From positions 398,539 through 462,538 of the forward strand of contig NZ_LMOD01000002.1 in assembly GCF_001423485.1 (NCBI RefSeq): 64,000 nt of DNA, given 5' to 3'. This stretch comes from Microbacterium sp. Leaf320. Lineage in GTDB: Bacteria > Actinomycetota > Actinomycetes > Actinomycetales > Microbacteriaceae. Of the stretch, positions 40,367 to 50,906 are shown piece after piece. Made by a program: the position numbers and the translations under genes. Within the stretch, counting starts at the first letter, position 1. Every line of letters starts with the position of its first letter. Below the pieces are notes generated by a model. It was not told where the DNA came from. It worked only from the letters and a program-made list of their open reading frames with translations, and made no database searches.

Positions 40367-42526
40367 TCAGCTCACCTTCCAGACGGTCTCGCTCTTCCCG
40401 TGCGCCTCGACGGTGCCCGCCTCGGTGAAGGTGAAGATCTCGCGCGTGCGGTCGTAGACGGTCTGGCTCACGTACACGCCGGGCTCGCCGGTCACCGAGC
40501 GCACCCGGTAGGCGAGGTTCACGGCGTCGCCCCAGAGGTCGTAGGCGAGGGTCGTCCTCGCGACGAGTCCGCTCGTCACGGTGCCGGTGTCGACACCCGC
40601 ACGCAGCCCGATCGTCGACCCGTTCTGCGCGTTGAACCGCTCGATGACGCCGAGCAGGTTCTTCGCGAAGTCGACGCTGCGGCGCACGTTGTCGACGCGC
40701 GGGACGATGAGCCCGGACGAGGCGAGGTAGCCGCCGCGAAGGGTGCGGACCTTCTCGACGCCCGCCTTCTCAGCCGCCTCGTCGAAGCCCCGCATCAGGG
40801 TGTTGAGGTGACCGATCTCCTGCTCGGTGGTGAGGCCGCGGGCATAGTCGTCGAAGCCGACGAGCTCGGCGAACACGACCGACACGTTCTCGTGCGCCTC
40901 CGAGATCGCCTCGTCACCCTGCTTGTATTTCGCGGCGACGCTCTCGGGCATCAGCGTGAGCAGCAGCTTCTCGTTCTCTGCCTGCTGCTCGTCGATCAGC
41001 TCCTGTTTGATGCGCAGGCTCGACGCCATGTCGTTGAACGCACTGCCGAGATCGCCGAACTCGTCGCGCGCGCCCTGCGGCACCTGCACGTCGAGGTCGC
41101 CCTCGGCGACGCGATGGACCGCAGCGACGAGTCTGTGCACGGGGCGTGTGAACACCTGGGCGAGCAGCAGCGACAGCAGCGAGACGCCCAGAAGGATGCC
41201 GAGCAGCGACAGCAGCACCGTGCGGGTGAAGTCGCTGACCGGCGCGAACGCCTCCTCCGAGTCGATCCGCGCGATGATCACCCAGTCGAGCCCCTCGACC
41301 TCGAGCGGCGCGTACGCCGTCACGCTCTCACGGCCGAGGTAGTCGCGGCCGATCGTCGTACCGGTGCGGCCGGCCTGAGCATCCGTCACCGCCTGGGTGT
41401 TGACCTGCTGCAGCAGCACTGTGCCGTTGATCTCGACGGCGCGCTCGGCGACGCTCGGCGGAACTCCACCGTTGATCGCGATCTCGGCGTAGTTCTCGGG
41501 ATTCTCGATGAGCCGCCGCGAGTTGCTGCGCATCAGGTCGTCTCGGCCGACGAGATAGACCTCGCCGGTGTCGCCGAGGCCCTGCTCCTTCCAGCCCTCG
41601 GAGCCGGTGGTGAGGTCGTTGATCGTGTCGATCGACACCTGGAACGCGATCGCACCGGTGATGCGGCTGCTGTTTCCCACCGGGGAGACGACCCACATTG
41701 TCGGGATGTTGAGCGAGGGGATCCATCGCTCGAAGTCGGTGAGGATCACGGTGTTCACCGAGTTCGTCGCGATCGCGTCCGAATAGGCGCCGGCGAGAAC
41801 CGTGTCTCGATACGGACCCTTCAGCAGGTTCGTACCGAGCTCCGTCCCTTTGTAGGCCGAGAACACGACGTCGCCGTCGAGGTTCATCAGCAGTGCATCC
41901 TCGTACCCCGCCTCCTCGACCAGACGCGTGAAGTAGTCGCCGTACCTCACGGAAGCCTCGCCGTACAGGGTTCCGTCTTCCGGATCGTTGTCGTTGAGGA
42001 GAGTGTCGTAGTCGGCGTCGAAGTCCTGATTCTGCGTCGTGAAGTGGGACTGCAGGTGCTGACCGGCCACCGAATCGGGGATGAAAGCGCTGTCACCGTA
42101 CTCGTCGCCGGTACGCTCCTCGAGCTTCGGGATGAACACGTCCGCGTAGTACGCCTCGAGCTCCTCGCGCTCGCCCGGCTCGGGCTGCTCCTGCTGCAGC
42201 TCCGCGAAGCCCTCGTTGATCGAGGTCGACAGGTTCTGCGCACTGAGGTTGCGCGAATTCAACGAGGCGTCGCGCTTCACCGTCTCGAGGGCATCGGTGA
42301 TCTCGGCGGCGCGCATCGAGCGGATGGTGATGAGCTGATCGACCGCGGAGTCGTGCAGAGACTGCCGTCCGTTGAGGAAGCCGATCGTCCCCACGATCAC
42401 GGACGAGACGAGACTCACCGCCAGCAGCATGATGAGCAGCTTCGACTGGATGCTGAGGCCCGCCCTCCCCCGCCATGACCGCTTTCGTGTCTCCGCGCCT
42501 GTCGTTCCCGTCGTGCCCTCGCTCAT
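40367..42526 (-). CDS. Membrane sensor with HAMP and class III nucleotidyl cyclase domain
   Basis: 719 aa from ATG 42526 (GGAGGGGG upstream). Transmembrane helix 28-50, extracytoplasmic dCACHE-like sensor about 55-430, helix 436-458, HAMP 459-511, short signalling helix, cyclase homology domain about 545-719. Cyclase landmarks are changed: FAELVGF has Glu554 where the first metal Asp is expected, and TLRGGYLASSG has Gly598 in place of the second metal Asp. LWGDAVNLAYR keeps the transition-state Asn670 and Arg674. The catalytic state is therefore doubtful. It is cotranscribed with the cNMP-gated MscS gene. Confidence 0.9.
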   Translation of the reverse strand: MSEGTTGTTGAETRKRSWRGRAGLSIQSKLLIMLLAVSLVSSVIVGTIGFLNGRQSLHDSAVDQLITIRSMRAAEITDALETVKRDASLNSRNLSAQNLSTSINEGFAELQQEQPEPGEREELEAYYADVFIPKLEERTGDEYGDSAFIPDSVAGQHLQSHFTTQNQDFDADYDTLLNDNDPEDGTLYGEASVRYGDYFTRLVEEAGYEDALLMNLDGDVVFSAYKGTELGTNLLKGPYRDTVLAGAYSDAIATNSVNTVILTDFERWIPSLNIPTMWVVSPVGNSSRITGAIAFQVSIDTINDLTTGSEGWKEQGLGDTGEVYLVGRDDLMRSNSRRLIENPENYAEIAINGGVPPSVAERAVEINGTVLLQQVNTQAVTDAQAGRTGTTIGRDYLGRESVTAYAPLEVEGLDWVIIARIDSEEAFAPVSDFTRTVLLSLLGILLGVSLLSLLLAQVFTRPVHRLVAAVHRVAEGDLDVQVPQGARDEFGDLGSAFNDMASSLRIKQELIDEQQAENEKLLLTLMPESVAAKYKQGDEAISEAHENVSVVFAELVGFDDYARGLTTEQEIGHLNTLMRGFDEAAEKAGVEKVRTLRGGYLASSGLIVPRVDNVRRSVDFAKNLLGVIERFNAQNGSTIGLRAGVDTGTVTSGLVARTTLAYDLWGDAVNLAYRVRSVTGEPGVYVSQTVYDRTREIFTFTEAGTVEAHGKSETVWKVS

Positions 42527-42574
42527 ACAAGCCCCCTCCCGGCCGCGTCCGCTGTGGTCTGACGCTATCGACAT

Positions 42575-42588
42575 ACCGACATATCGGT
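42575..42588. promoter_or_regulatory. Palindrome ACCGAcataTCGGT in a divergent promoter region
   Basis: It lies midway between the divergent cyclase and Pr6Pr genes, with a direct repeat of CGACATA overlapping it. A regulator bound here could act on both genes. Confidence 0.4.
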
Positions 42589-42636
42589 CTAGGGTCCGGA
42601 CGCTTCCTGACCGATAAAGTGTGCGCGGAGGCGAAT

Positions 42637-43359
42637 ATGACGACCTGGTGGCCCTTTGCACGACTCGCAGCAGCAGCGCTCGGACTCGCGGCGATCGTCG
42701 CTCAGCTCGCCCGCAGCATCGAGAATGCGCTGAACGCCACCACCGAGTGGGGCCAGCACATCCCGACCGTCGCCGCGAACTTCCTCAGCTTCTTCACGAT
42801 CCTGTCGAACGTGCTCGCGGTGATCGTGCTGACGATCGGCGCGATCTGGGCACTGCGCCACCGACACGACACTTCCCCCGAGCCGACGTGGTTCGCGATC
42901 GTCCTGGCCTGCGTGAGCACCTACATGATCGTCACCGGCATCGTCTACAACACGCTGCTGAGAGGCGTCGAGCTGCCCCAGGGCGTGACCGTGCCGTGGT
43001 CGAACGAGGTGCTGCACGTCGTCATCCCGCTGTTCCTCCTGGCCGACCTGCTGCTCGCCCCGCGTCGACGGGCGCTCGGCTGGAGCGCCGTCGCCATCGT
43101 TGCGATCTTCCCGATCGTCTGGGTCGTCTACACGATGATCCGCGCGAACTTCATCATCGCGCCCGCCACCGGTGAGGCCTGGTGGTACCCGTACCCGTTC
43201 CTCAACCCGCATCTCGTGCCCGGCGGCTACCTCGGCGTCTCGGGGTACATCGTCGGCATCGCGATCGCCATCATCGGCGTCGCGTGCTTCGTGGTCTGGA
43301 TCGGCCGCCGGCGCGGCAGCGCGACGGACACAGCTAGCGGATCGCACCCTCAGGGCTGA
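42637..43359 (+). CDS. Pr6Pr family membrane protein (FAR-17a/AIG1-like)
   Basis: 240 aa from ATG 42637, with GGAG 6 bp upstream. Six helices; NFLSFFTILSNVLAVIVLTI near residue 50 is the family signature, with WWYPYPFLNPHL later. Function unknown in bacteria; eukaryotic relatives hydrolyse FAHFA lipids. The in-frame open region upstream is the divergent promoter. Its 3' end overlaps the convergent next gene by 26 bp. Confidence 0.85.
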   Translation: MTTWWPFARLAAAALGLAAIVAQLARSIENALNATTEWGQHIPTVAANFLSFFTILSNVLAVIVLTIGAIWALRHRHDTSPEPTWFAIVLACVSTYMIVTGIVYNTLLRGVELPQGVTVPWSNEVLHVVIPLFLLADLLLAPRRRALGWSAVAIVAIFPIVWVVYTMIRANFIIAPATGEAWWYPYPFLNPHLVPGGYLGVSGYIVGIAIAIIGVACFVVWIGRRRGSATDTASGSHPQG

Positions 43360-44212
43360 ACACCGAGAGCACCGGAGCACTCACATGCTGCGGGGTGGTG
43401 GCCACGGCCTCGCGCGGATCGAGAAGTCGTGTGGGGACCCGGTCTCCGCGGAGCTCCTCCCTCGTCGAGGGTTCGAGTCGATAGAGGCGGAGCGCGAGCC
43501 ACAGCAGCGTCCCGTCCACGCCCAGCGCTGAGGGGTCGACGTCGATCACGCCGCGCCTGCGTGAGAACGGATGACGCCACCGCTCCCGATAGCTGACGGC
43601 CCCGGGACGCACGGCGACCTTGAGCACGATCGAGTTGTTCATCCCGACGCCCACCTCGATGCTCTGGATGTCGTCCCAGTGCACTTCGGCATCGAGGTGG
43701 AAAGTCGCGGATCCGAGCCCGCGAGGATGCAGGAACAGCCGCCGAGGCTGCCGCAGCGAGATCAGGTGACTGACGATCGGACCGAACAGCAGAACGGCGA
43801 GCACCGCCCAGACCACACTCCACGCACCGCCGACGGTCACCGCGGCCACCGCGAAGGTCGACGCCGCGGCGAGCGCAGCGACCAGCGTCATCGCGGGCAC
43901 GAGCTTCGATCCGGGAAGGAGGATCCCCCCGGGGACGCTCGCGCTCGCCTGACCGATGTCCTCCGCGCTGACGCGTCGGCGACACAGGGTCGTGAGCCAC
44001 AGCGTCACCGCGATCACCCACCAGAGCGCGGGGACGGCGATGAGCACACCCAGGATCGGACGCATGGATGCGGTGTCCTGCAGATACGTCCAGACGCACA
44101 GCCCAGTGGTGACGGCCGCGAGGATCAGGTTCAGCACCACCACGGCCACCCACAGCGGTCGTCCGATCGCGTACTCGAGCGCACTGCGCGGCATCGTTCT
44201 GGGTTGCTTCAT
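43334..44212 (-). CDS. Membrane protein with a C-terminal PH-like domain, unknown function
   Basis: 292 aa. Helix pairs at about residues 17-45, 50-75 and 105-150, then a soluble domain (HWDDIQSIEVGVGMNNSIVL, DVDPSALGVDGTLLWLALRL) resembling bacterial PH-like domains. No firm family. It is convergent with the Pr6Pr gene and overlaps its last 26 bp. Confidence 0.8.
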   Translation of the reverse strand: MKQPRTMPRSALEYAIGRPLWVAVVVLNLILAAVTTGLCVWTYLQDTASMRPILGVLIAVPALWWVIAVTLWLTTLCRRRVSAEDIGQASASVPGGILLPGSKLVPAMTLVAALAAASTFAVAAVTVGGAWSVVWAVLAVLLFGPIVSHLISLRQPRRLFLHPRGLGSATFHLDAEVHWDDIQSIEVGVGMNNSIVLKVAVRPGAVSYRERWRHPFSRRRGVIDVDPSALGVDGTLLWLALRLYRLEPSTREELRGDRVPTRLLDPREAVATTPQHVSAPVLSVFSPEGAIR

Positions 44213-44320
44213 CGCTCTCGCATCATCCGAAGATCGAGGACTCAGCTAACCACGGGTTCATCGCCCCTGCCGATATGCGCGTCGCCGCGCGCGTCCGCTA
44301 CGGATGCAGACCGGAATCAT

Positions 44321-44357
44321 GGATGCATGCCGCACGGGCCGTTCTGAGCATGCATCC
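44321..44357. repeat. 9-bp inverted repeat GGATGCATG/CATGCATCC
   Basis: Perfect arms with a 19-base loop in the 255-bp gap before moxR. The rest of the gap shows no gene; the moxR promoter must be here. Confidence 0.4.
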
Positions 44358-44467
44358 GCGATCTCGACCTGCAAAAGGATCCGGGCCGGAGCGGGGAGAC
44401 CGGATGCGGTTACGCTGGTCGACGGGGGATCGTCGACGCGTCCCCGTGGGAACGAGGAGACACACCG

Positions 44468-45556
<1,089 letters not shown>

Positions 45557-45563
45557 TCCCGTC

Positions 45564-46451
45564 ATGGCCAGCCTGATCACCCAGGTGAAGAGCAAGCTCT
45601 TCATCCACTCGTCGCGCAAGTCGCTGCACGCGCTCGACGGCGCCTACGCGTCGCTGCTGCACGGCCGCAGCCTCGACTTCGAGGACCTGCGCAAGTACGA
45701 GTACGGCGATCAGGTGCGTGACATCGACTGGCGCGCCACGGCACGGCTGGGCACTCCGCTGGTCAAGAGACACCGTGCGATGCGGATGCACACGATCCTG
45801 TTCGTGGTCGACACCGGCAGGTCGATGGCCGCCCTCGCGCACGACGAGAAGTCGAAGAAGGATCTCGCGATCCTCGCGACGGGCGTGCTCGGCGTGCTGG
45901 CTCTGCGCCACGGCGACGACTTCTCGCTCGTCTACGGCGATTCCGACCGCGTGCGCCGACGCGCACCCGGCCGCAGCGAAGGCGCACTCGAGCACGCGCT
46001 GCGCACGATCGACCAGGCGATCGACTCGAGCACCGCGCCGAGCGATCGCGACGCCCTGCTCTCGTACGTCACCCGCACGATCTCTCGGCGCATGATCGTC
46101 TGCGTCATCACCGACGAGGCCCCGGTCACAGACGAGACCGAACGGATGCTGCGCCGACTGCGCGTGCAGCACGACGTGCTGTGGCTCACCGTGAGCGACG
46201 CCGATCCGGTGCTCGACCACACCACGAACACGATCCGCAGCGACGTCGACAGCATGTGGGAGGTGCCCGACTTCGTGCAGGGCGACCTCGACATCATCCG
46301 CGAGCTCACCGCCCAGACCGAGGCCGATGCCGCCCGTCTCGCCGAGGTCCTCAAGCGTATGGAGATCAGCCACAGCGTTCTGGCCGGTCAGGACGACGCC
46401 GTCTCGCAGCTGCTCCAGCTGCTGAATCGGAGGTCGAATGCCCGGCTCTGA
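45564..46451 (+). CDS. DUF58 protein (MoxR-associated)
   Basis: 295 aa. The DUF58 signature LDFEDLRKYEYGDQVRDIDW and RATARLGTPLVKRH is clear at about residues 37-70, followed by a VWA-like fold (TILFVVDTGRSMAALAHDE). DUF58 genes almost always follow moxR. 7 bp separate it from moxR. Confidence 0.94.
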   Translation: MASLITQVKSKLFIHSSRKSLHALDGAYASLLHGRSLDFEDLRKYEYGDQVRDIDWRATARLGTPLVKRHRAMRMHTILFVVDTGRSMAALAHDEKSKKDLAILATGVLGVLALRHGDDFSLVYGDSDRVRRRAPGRSEGALEHALRTIDQAIDSSTAPSDRDALLSYVTRTISRRMIVCVITDEAPVTDETERMLRRLRVQHDVLWLTVSDADPVLDHTTNTIRSDVDSMWEVPDFVQGDLDIIRELTAQTEADAARLAEVLKRMEISHSVLAGQDDAVSQLLQLLNRRSNARL

Positions 46452-46929
46452 TGAGCTCTACCCTCCGGCCCAGTACGGCTGGGGGTGGATCCTGCTCGCC
46501 TTCGGCATCCTGATCCTGCTGATCGCGGGCGCCTGGCTGCTGGTCGCGTTGACGCGCCCTCGGCGTGACCTCACCCTGACCGGCGAGACGCAGGGGCCGC
46601 AGCTGCTCACCACCGACGTGCTGTCGCAGCTGCGTGTGGAGTACCTCGACCGCATCCAGCGCATCGAGGACGACTACCGCGCCCGCACCCTCTCGGCACG
46701 CAACGCGAACCTCGAGTTCAGTCGCGTGGTGCGCACCTTCGTCAACGAGTACAGCGGGCTCGAGGCTCCGGTGCTCGCACTCGACGACCTCGTCTCGCGC
46801 GGGGTGCATCCCGCGCTGATCGATGCGATGGGCCGCCACTACTACCCCAGCATCTTCCGCCAGGGTCCGGCGATCGACCCCGTCGCCGGTGCCGAGGCCG
46901 CGAGAACGGTGGTGCGCACATGGCACTAG
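46438..46929 (+). CDS. Small membrane protein of the MoxR operon
   Basis: 163 aa. One N-terminal membrane helix (about residues 15-37), then a cytoplasmic helical domain (LRVEYLDRIQRIEDDYRART). It overlaps DUF58 by 14 bp and the next gene by 10 bp. The position matches the DUF4381/BatD-like slot of other Bat operons but I cannot confirm the family. Confidence 0.8.
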   Translation: MPGSDELYPPAQYGWGWILLAFGILILLIAGAWLLVALTRPRRDLTLTGETQGPQLLTTDVLSQLRVEYLDRIQRIEDDYRARTLSARNANLEFSRVVRTFVNEYSGLEAPVLALDDLVSRGVHPALIDAMGRHYYPSIFRQGPAIDPVAGAEAARTVVRTWH

Positions 46930-47906
46930 CGAACTGGTGGCTGATCCTCGTCGCCGCGGGCGTCGTGATCGTGGCGATCGTGGTCGGCGTGATCGTCGGG
47001 CTGCGCAGCGGCGCGAAGACCGAGGAGCACGAGCGGGCTCGCGTCGCCCGCGCCGAGCGCCTGCGCGCGCTGCCGACGTTCCGCACCGCGCTGAACCGCC
47101 GAGTGCTCGCACTGTCGAGCATCCTGCTGCTCGGCGTGGTCGCGGCCCTCTCCGCCGGCGTCGTGTCGGCGCGACCGATGTCGTCACAGACGATCCAGCC
47201 CGTCAACACGAGCCGCGACATCATGCTGTGCCTCGACGTCTCGGGATCCATGAGAGAGGTCGACGTCGAGGTGCTCACGGTCTTCGAAGAACTCCTCGAG
47301 GACTTCGAGGGCGAGCGCATCGGCCTGACGATCTTCAACAGCTCGCCCGTGCAGATCTTCCCGCTGACAGACGACTACGAGTTCATCCGCGGTCATCTGC
47401 AGAGCATCCGCGAGAGCTTCGACTTCAACGAGTCGATCCCCGAGCACTGGGTCGGCACGCTCAACGGCAACGGCGCATCGCTGATCGGCGACGGCCTCGC
47501 CGCCTGCACGATGGCGTTCGACCACCCCGATGACGAACGCTCGCGCTCGATCATCTTCGCCACCGACAACGAGATCAACGGCGCCTCGATCGTGACCCTC
47601 GACGAAGCCGCCGCCTACGCCGATTCGATCGACGTGCGGGTGTTCGCGCTCAACCCCGTGCAGGGCAAGGACGCCGACGTGAGCGCCGAGCTCACGAAGG
47701 CCGCCGAGGCCACGGGGGGAGCCGCCTACGGACTGCGCGACACCACCACGGTGAGCGACATCGTCGAGCAGGTGCAGGAGCAGGAGGCGACCGAGCTGAA
47801 GGGCCAGGCGCAGGTCGTCTGGACCGACACCCCCGACCTCTGGATCGTCATCCTGATGATCTCGATGCTTTCCTTCATCGTGGTGCTGTGGAGGGTGAAG
47901 CTGTGA
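46920..47906 (+). CDS. VWA domain membrane protein (BatA-like)
   Basis: 328 aa. Two N-terminal helices (about 7-29, 60-80), VWA domain with an intact MIDAS motif LCLDVSGSMREVD at about 103, IFATDNEINGAS later, and a C-terminal helix (about 305-325). BatA/BatB proteins sit in the cytoplasmic membrane with the MoxR ATPase beneath. Confidence 0.93.
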   Translation: MALANWWLILVAAGVVIVAIVVGVIVGLRSGAKTEEHERARVARAERLRALPTFRTALNRRVLALSSILLLGVVAALSAGVVSARPMSSQTIQPVNTSRDIMLCLDVSGSMREVDVEVLTVFEELLEDFEGERIGLTIFNSSPVQIFPLTDDYEFIRGHLQSIRESFDFNESIPEHWVGTLNGNGASLIGDGLAACTMAFDHPDDERSRSIIFATDNEINGASIVTLDEAAAYADSIDVRVFALNPVQGKDADVSAELTKAAEATGGAAYGLRDTTTVSDIVEQVQEQEATELKGQAQVVWTDTPDLWIVILMISMLSFIVVLWRVKL

Positions 47907-48958
47907 TCTTCCAGCCCGTGCTCAACATCTTCCTCCTGGTGCTGCTGTGCGTGCCCGTTGCGGCTCTCGCCGTGATCGCCCTGACGAAGGCGAAGGGCCG
48001 CGACAAGGCGCTGTGGGTCATGCGGCTCGTGATGCTTCTGGCGTGCTTCTTCATGTTCCTGCGCCCCGGGATCCCCGGCGGGGTCACGCAGACGCTCGCG
48101 ACGGACACCGACATCGTGCTCGTCGTCGACACCACCGCGAGCATCGTCGCCGAGGACTGGAACGGCGACGAGCCCCGCCTCGACGGAGTGCGAGCCGACG
48201 TGCAGACCATCGTCGACGAGTACCCCGGAGCCCGCTTCGCGTTGATCACGTTCGACGCCTCGGCCGACCTGCGGATGCCGCTCACCACCGACACGACCTC
48301 GCTCGTGTCGTCGCTCGACGTGCTGCAGCCCGAGGTGACGAGCCAGTCGCGCGGCAGCTCGATCGGCATCGCGAACCAGCTGCTCGCCGACACCCTCGCG
48401 AACGCGGCGGCATCCTCGCCCGACCGCTCGCGCATGGTCTTCTATTTCGGTGACGGCGAGCAGACCGTCACCTCGGCGCCCGAGCCGTTCGACGGCAGCG
48501 AGAACTTCACGGATGCCGGAGCCGTGCTCGGCTATGGCACGACTGAGGGCGGCCCGATGCAGCTGACGACCGGCAGCCTCGACGGATCGGGTTCGGGCGA
48601 GTACATCGAGTATCAGGGGTCGAACGCCCTGTCGGTGATCGACGAGGGCAACCTCGAGGCGATCGCAGCCGAACTCGGCATCGAATATCAGCACCGCACC
48701 GCGGACACCGAGCTGGAGCTTCCCGAAGCGCCGTCGACCACGACGGACTACGCCGAGTCCGGGTCGGTCGGCAACGTCACCGAGCTCTACTGGATCGCCG
48801 CCCTCGTGGTCGTCGCCCTGCTCGGTGTCGAACTCGCGCGGGCCAGCATGCTCGTCGCCCGGCTGCGGCTGCTGCGGGCGCCGTCCGCGAGCACCCGCAC
48901 CCGCACCCGCACCCGTGGCCGTCGCGAGAAGAACCCCACCGACGGAGGTGCCGCGTGA
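47903..48958 (+). CDS. VWA domain membrane protein (BatB-like)
   Basis: 351 aa from GTG 47903, which overlaps the previous stop (GTGA) with GGAGGG upstream. N-terminal helices about 5-28 and 38-56; VWA with LVVDTTASIVAEDW, where the MIDAS has D-T-T-A-S instead of DxSxS; C-terminal helix about 296-318 and a tail of Arg-Thr repeats. The partial MIDAS suggests weaker or no metal binding. Confidence 0.9.
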   Translation: MIFQPVLNIFLLVLLCVPVAALAVIALTKAKGRDKALWVMRLVMLLACFFMFLRPGIPGGVTQTLATDTDIVLVVDTTASIVAEDWNGDEPRLDGVRADVQTIVDEYPGARFALITFDASADLRMPLTTDTTSLVSSLDVLQPEVTSQSRGSSIGIANQLLADTLANAAASSPDRSRMVFYFGDGEQTVTSAPEPFDGSENFTDAGAVLGYGTTEGGPMQLTTGSLDGSGSGEYIEYQGSNALSVIDEGNLEAIAAELGIEYQHRTADTELELPEAPSTTTDYAESGSVGNVTELYWIAALVVVALLGVELARASMLVARLRLLRAPSASTRTRTRTRGRREKNPTDGGAA

Positions 48959-49746
48959 CCGACCTGTCGACCCGCGAGGGCGCGGCGCCCTCCGCCGACC
49001 CGGACGACCTGAGGGCGGCCGCCGCGGCGGCGCTGCTCGCGTCGAATCGGCGCCGCCGTCGCATCCGCCGCTGGGTGGCGATCGGCACCCTGCCGCTCAC
49101 GCTCGCAGCGCTCCTCTTCGTCGGCAAGATCCTGAGCATGTACGCCTTCGCGCACCAGTCGATCACGGCCTACGTCGCCGACGACTTCTCGGCTTCGGAG
49201 TCCTCGGCGCGCGGCCAGGAGTTCCTCAACTGGTTCGAGCCGTACAAGGCGCCGTTCAACGTGGGCACAGCCCTCGCCGGGGCCGAGATGCTTCCCGAGG
49301 CGCGCGGCAAGCTCGAGGAGTCGCTCGACCTCGCGACCGGCCTCGAGGTCTGCAGCGTGCGCATCAACCTCGCCCTGGTGATCGAGCGGATGGGCGATGC
49401 CGCCCGTGCCGACGGAGACGGTGCAGGCGCGGCCGCGCTCTACGGCGAGGCTCTCACGGTCACGACCGAGATGCCCGAGGAGTGCAACAGCGAAGAGGCG
49501 CAGCAGCAGACCTCCGACCCCGACCGCGACCTGCAGGAGAGCAAGGAGGGCCTCGAGGACCGCCTGAAGCAGAAGCAGCAGAGCGAGCAGGAAGCTCCTC
49601 CCGAGGAGCAGCAGGGGGAGCCGCAGCCGCAGCCCTCAGAGGACAAGCTCGAGGAGCTCAAGGAGCAGCTCGAGCAGGGCACTCAGGAGCGCGATCAGCA
49701 GCAGGGCGACGACGGCGGCGGCTCGGGGACGGACAAGCCATGGTGA
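48955..49746 (+). CDS. Membrane-anchored TPR/coiled-coil protein (BatC-like)
   Basis: 263 aa. Helix about 43-65, a TPR-like segment (AEMLPEARGKLEESLDLATG, VCSVRINLALVIERMGDAAR), then a Gln/Glu-rich, predicted disordered tail with LKQKQQSEQEAPPEEQQGEP. BatC proteins carry TPRs in the same operon position. Confidence 0.88.
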   Translation: MTDLSTREGAAPSADPDDLRAAAAAALLASNRRRRRIRRWVAIGTLPLTLAALLFVGKILSMYAFAHQSITAYVADDFSASESSARGQEFLNWFEPYKAPFNVGTALAGAEMLPEARGKLEESLDLATGLEVCSVRINLALVIERMGDAARADGDGAGAAALYGEALTVTTEMPEECNSEEAQQQTSDPDRDLQESKEGLEDRLKQKQQSEQEAPPEEQQGEPQPQPSEDKLEELKEQLEQGTQERDQQQGDDGGGSGTDKPW

Positions 49747-50867
49747 TGGATCACGAGAAGCAGCGGGCGCGCTACGTCGCCGGCACCGAGGGGGCGCCTC
49801 CCGTCCCGCCGCCCGGCGGCTACCGCAATGCACGTCGCCAGTCCGGACCCGTCTCGCAGCCGCAGTACGGTGCGCCGGCGCCCTCGGCCACGGCGACCGC
49901 GACGGCATCTGCATCCGAGACCAAGAAGCCGGCGAACGCCCTCGGGTGGATCGCCCTGGTCGTCGGCATCCTGTTCGCGGTGATCCTGCTCATCACGTTG
50001 GCCGTCGGCGCGACCGACACCCTGTACGGCGTCACCATGCTCGCTCTGCAGCTCGTGGTCGTCGCCGTGATCATCGGCACTCTGTTCACCGCGCGCGGGC
50101 GCATTCTCGCCGCGGTCGCCCTCGGGATCACGCTCGTCTTCAACGTCGCCACGGTCGGCGGAATCGGCGCGCTGCAGACTTCCGCGTCAGGCAGCTACGA
50201 CGGCATGAAGAGCGAGGAGCAGAAGCGCGAAGAGGCCTACCCCGGCATCAAGGGCACCGATCCGCAGGATGCTCTGCAGCAGCAGTCGCTCGAAGAGGTG
50301 AGAGCGGAGGCCGACGGCCTGTTCGCCGAGATCCGCGAGCGCATCACCGCGGAGTACGGGTACGAGTGGGTGCAGGTCGGCGACGAAGACCTGCGTCCGG
50401 AGCGCAACGGCTATGGCGGGGAGTCGATGCTCGTCGAGTACACGTCGATCGGATGGGCGACCACCGAGCCGATCCAGGACTACAGCACGAAGCTCGACGT
50501 GATGGCGACGATCGACTCGGTCGTGGCCGAGCACGGGCTGCCCCCGCTGTACTCGTTCAACGGCGAGTTCTCGGGCATCGACCCGTCGATGATCGCGAAG
50601 CTCTACGGCAGCGAAGACCCCCGCGAGCAGCACACCTGGGAGTACTACACCGACAACTACCCCGACCCGATGCGGCTGTACGCCAACATCTACGACCTCT
50701 CGAACGACCCGACGGGCGACTTCCTCAAGACCCGCGAGGCGCAGAACGCCCGCACCGGCGAACCGCTCGAAGGCCTGCAGATGGTCGTGCTCGCGAGCGC
50801 CGTGCTGAGCGAGGGCGACCAGGCGGAGTTCGAGGAGAAGTTGAAGGACTACCCAGGATTCCAGTGA
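49740..50867 (+). CDS. Membrane protein with a large extracytoplasmic domain, last gene of the MoxR operon
   Basis: 375 aa from ATG 49740; ATG 49746 (TGATG overlap with the upstream stop) is an equally good start. Pro/Ala-rich head, helices at about residues 61-83, 89-109 and 115-137, then an acidic exposed domain (EIRERITAEYGYEWVQVGDE, EYYTDNYPDPMRLYANIYDL). No family recognised. Coupling to the BatC-like gene suggests a link to the complex. Confidence 0.8.
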   Translation: MVMDHEKQRARYVAGTEGAPPVPPPGGYRNARRQSGPVSQPQYGAPAPSATATATASASETKKPANALGWIALVVGILFAVILLITLAVGATDTLYGVTMLALQLVVVAVIIGTLFTARGRILAAVALGITLVFNVATVGGIGALQTSASGSYDGMKSEEQKREEAYPGIKGTDPQDALQQQSLEEVRAEADGLFAEIRERITAEYGYEWVQVGDEDLRPERNGYGGESMLVEYTSIGWATTEPIQDYSTKLDVMATIDSVVAEHGLPPLYSFNGEFSGIDPSMIAKLYGSEDPREQHTWEYYTDNYPDPMRLYANIYDLSNDPTGDFLKTREAQNARTGEPLEGLQMVVLASAVLSEGDQAEFEEKLKDYPGFQ

Positions 50868-50880
50868 GGTCTGTCGGCTC

Positions 50881-50900
50881 TACCATTCCGATGGTAACGT
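50881..50900 (+). promoter_or_regulatory. Operator/promoter of the AbrB-PIN pair
   Basis: Perfect inverted repeat TACCAT/ATGGTA (50881-50886, 50891-50896) overlaps a -10-like TAACGT (50895-50900) ending 6 bp before the ATG at 50907. It suits autoregulation by the AbrB antitoxin and a leaderless mRNA. Confidence 0.6.
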
Positions 50901-50906
50901 CATGGC

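Noticed and set aside
40268..42478. 736-codon open frame on the plus strand
   Set aside because: It is antisense to the cyclase gene, made of Arg/Val/Asp-rich sequence from high-GC codon phase; the minus-strand frame has clear domains.
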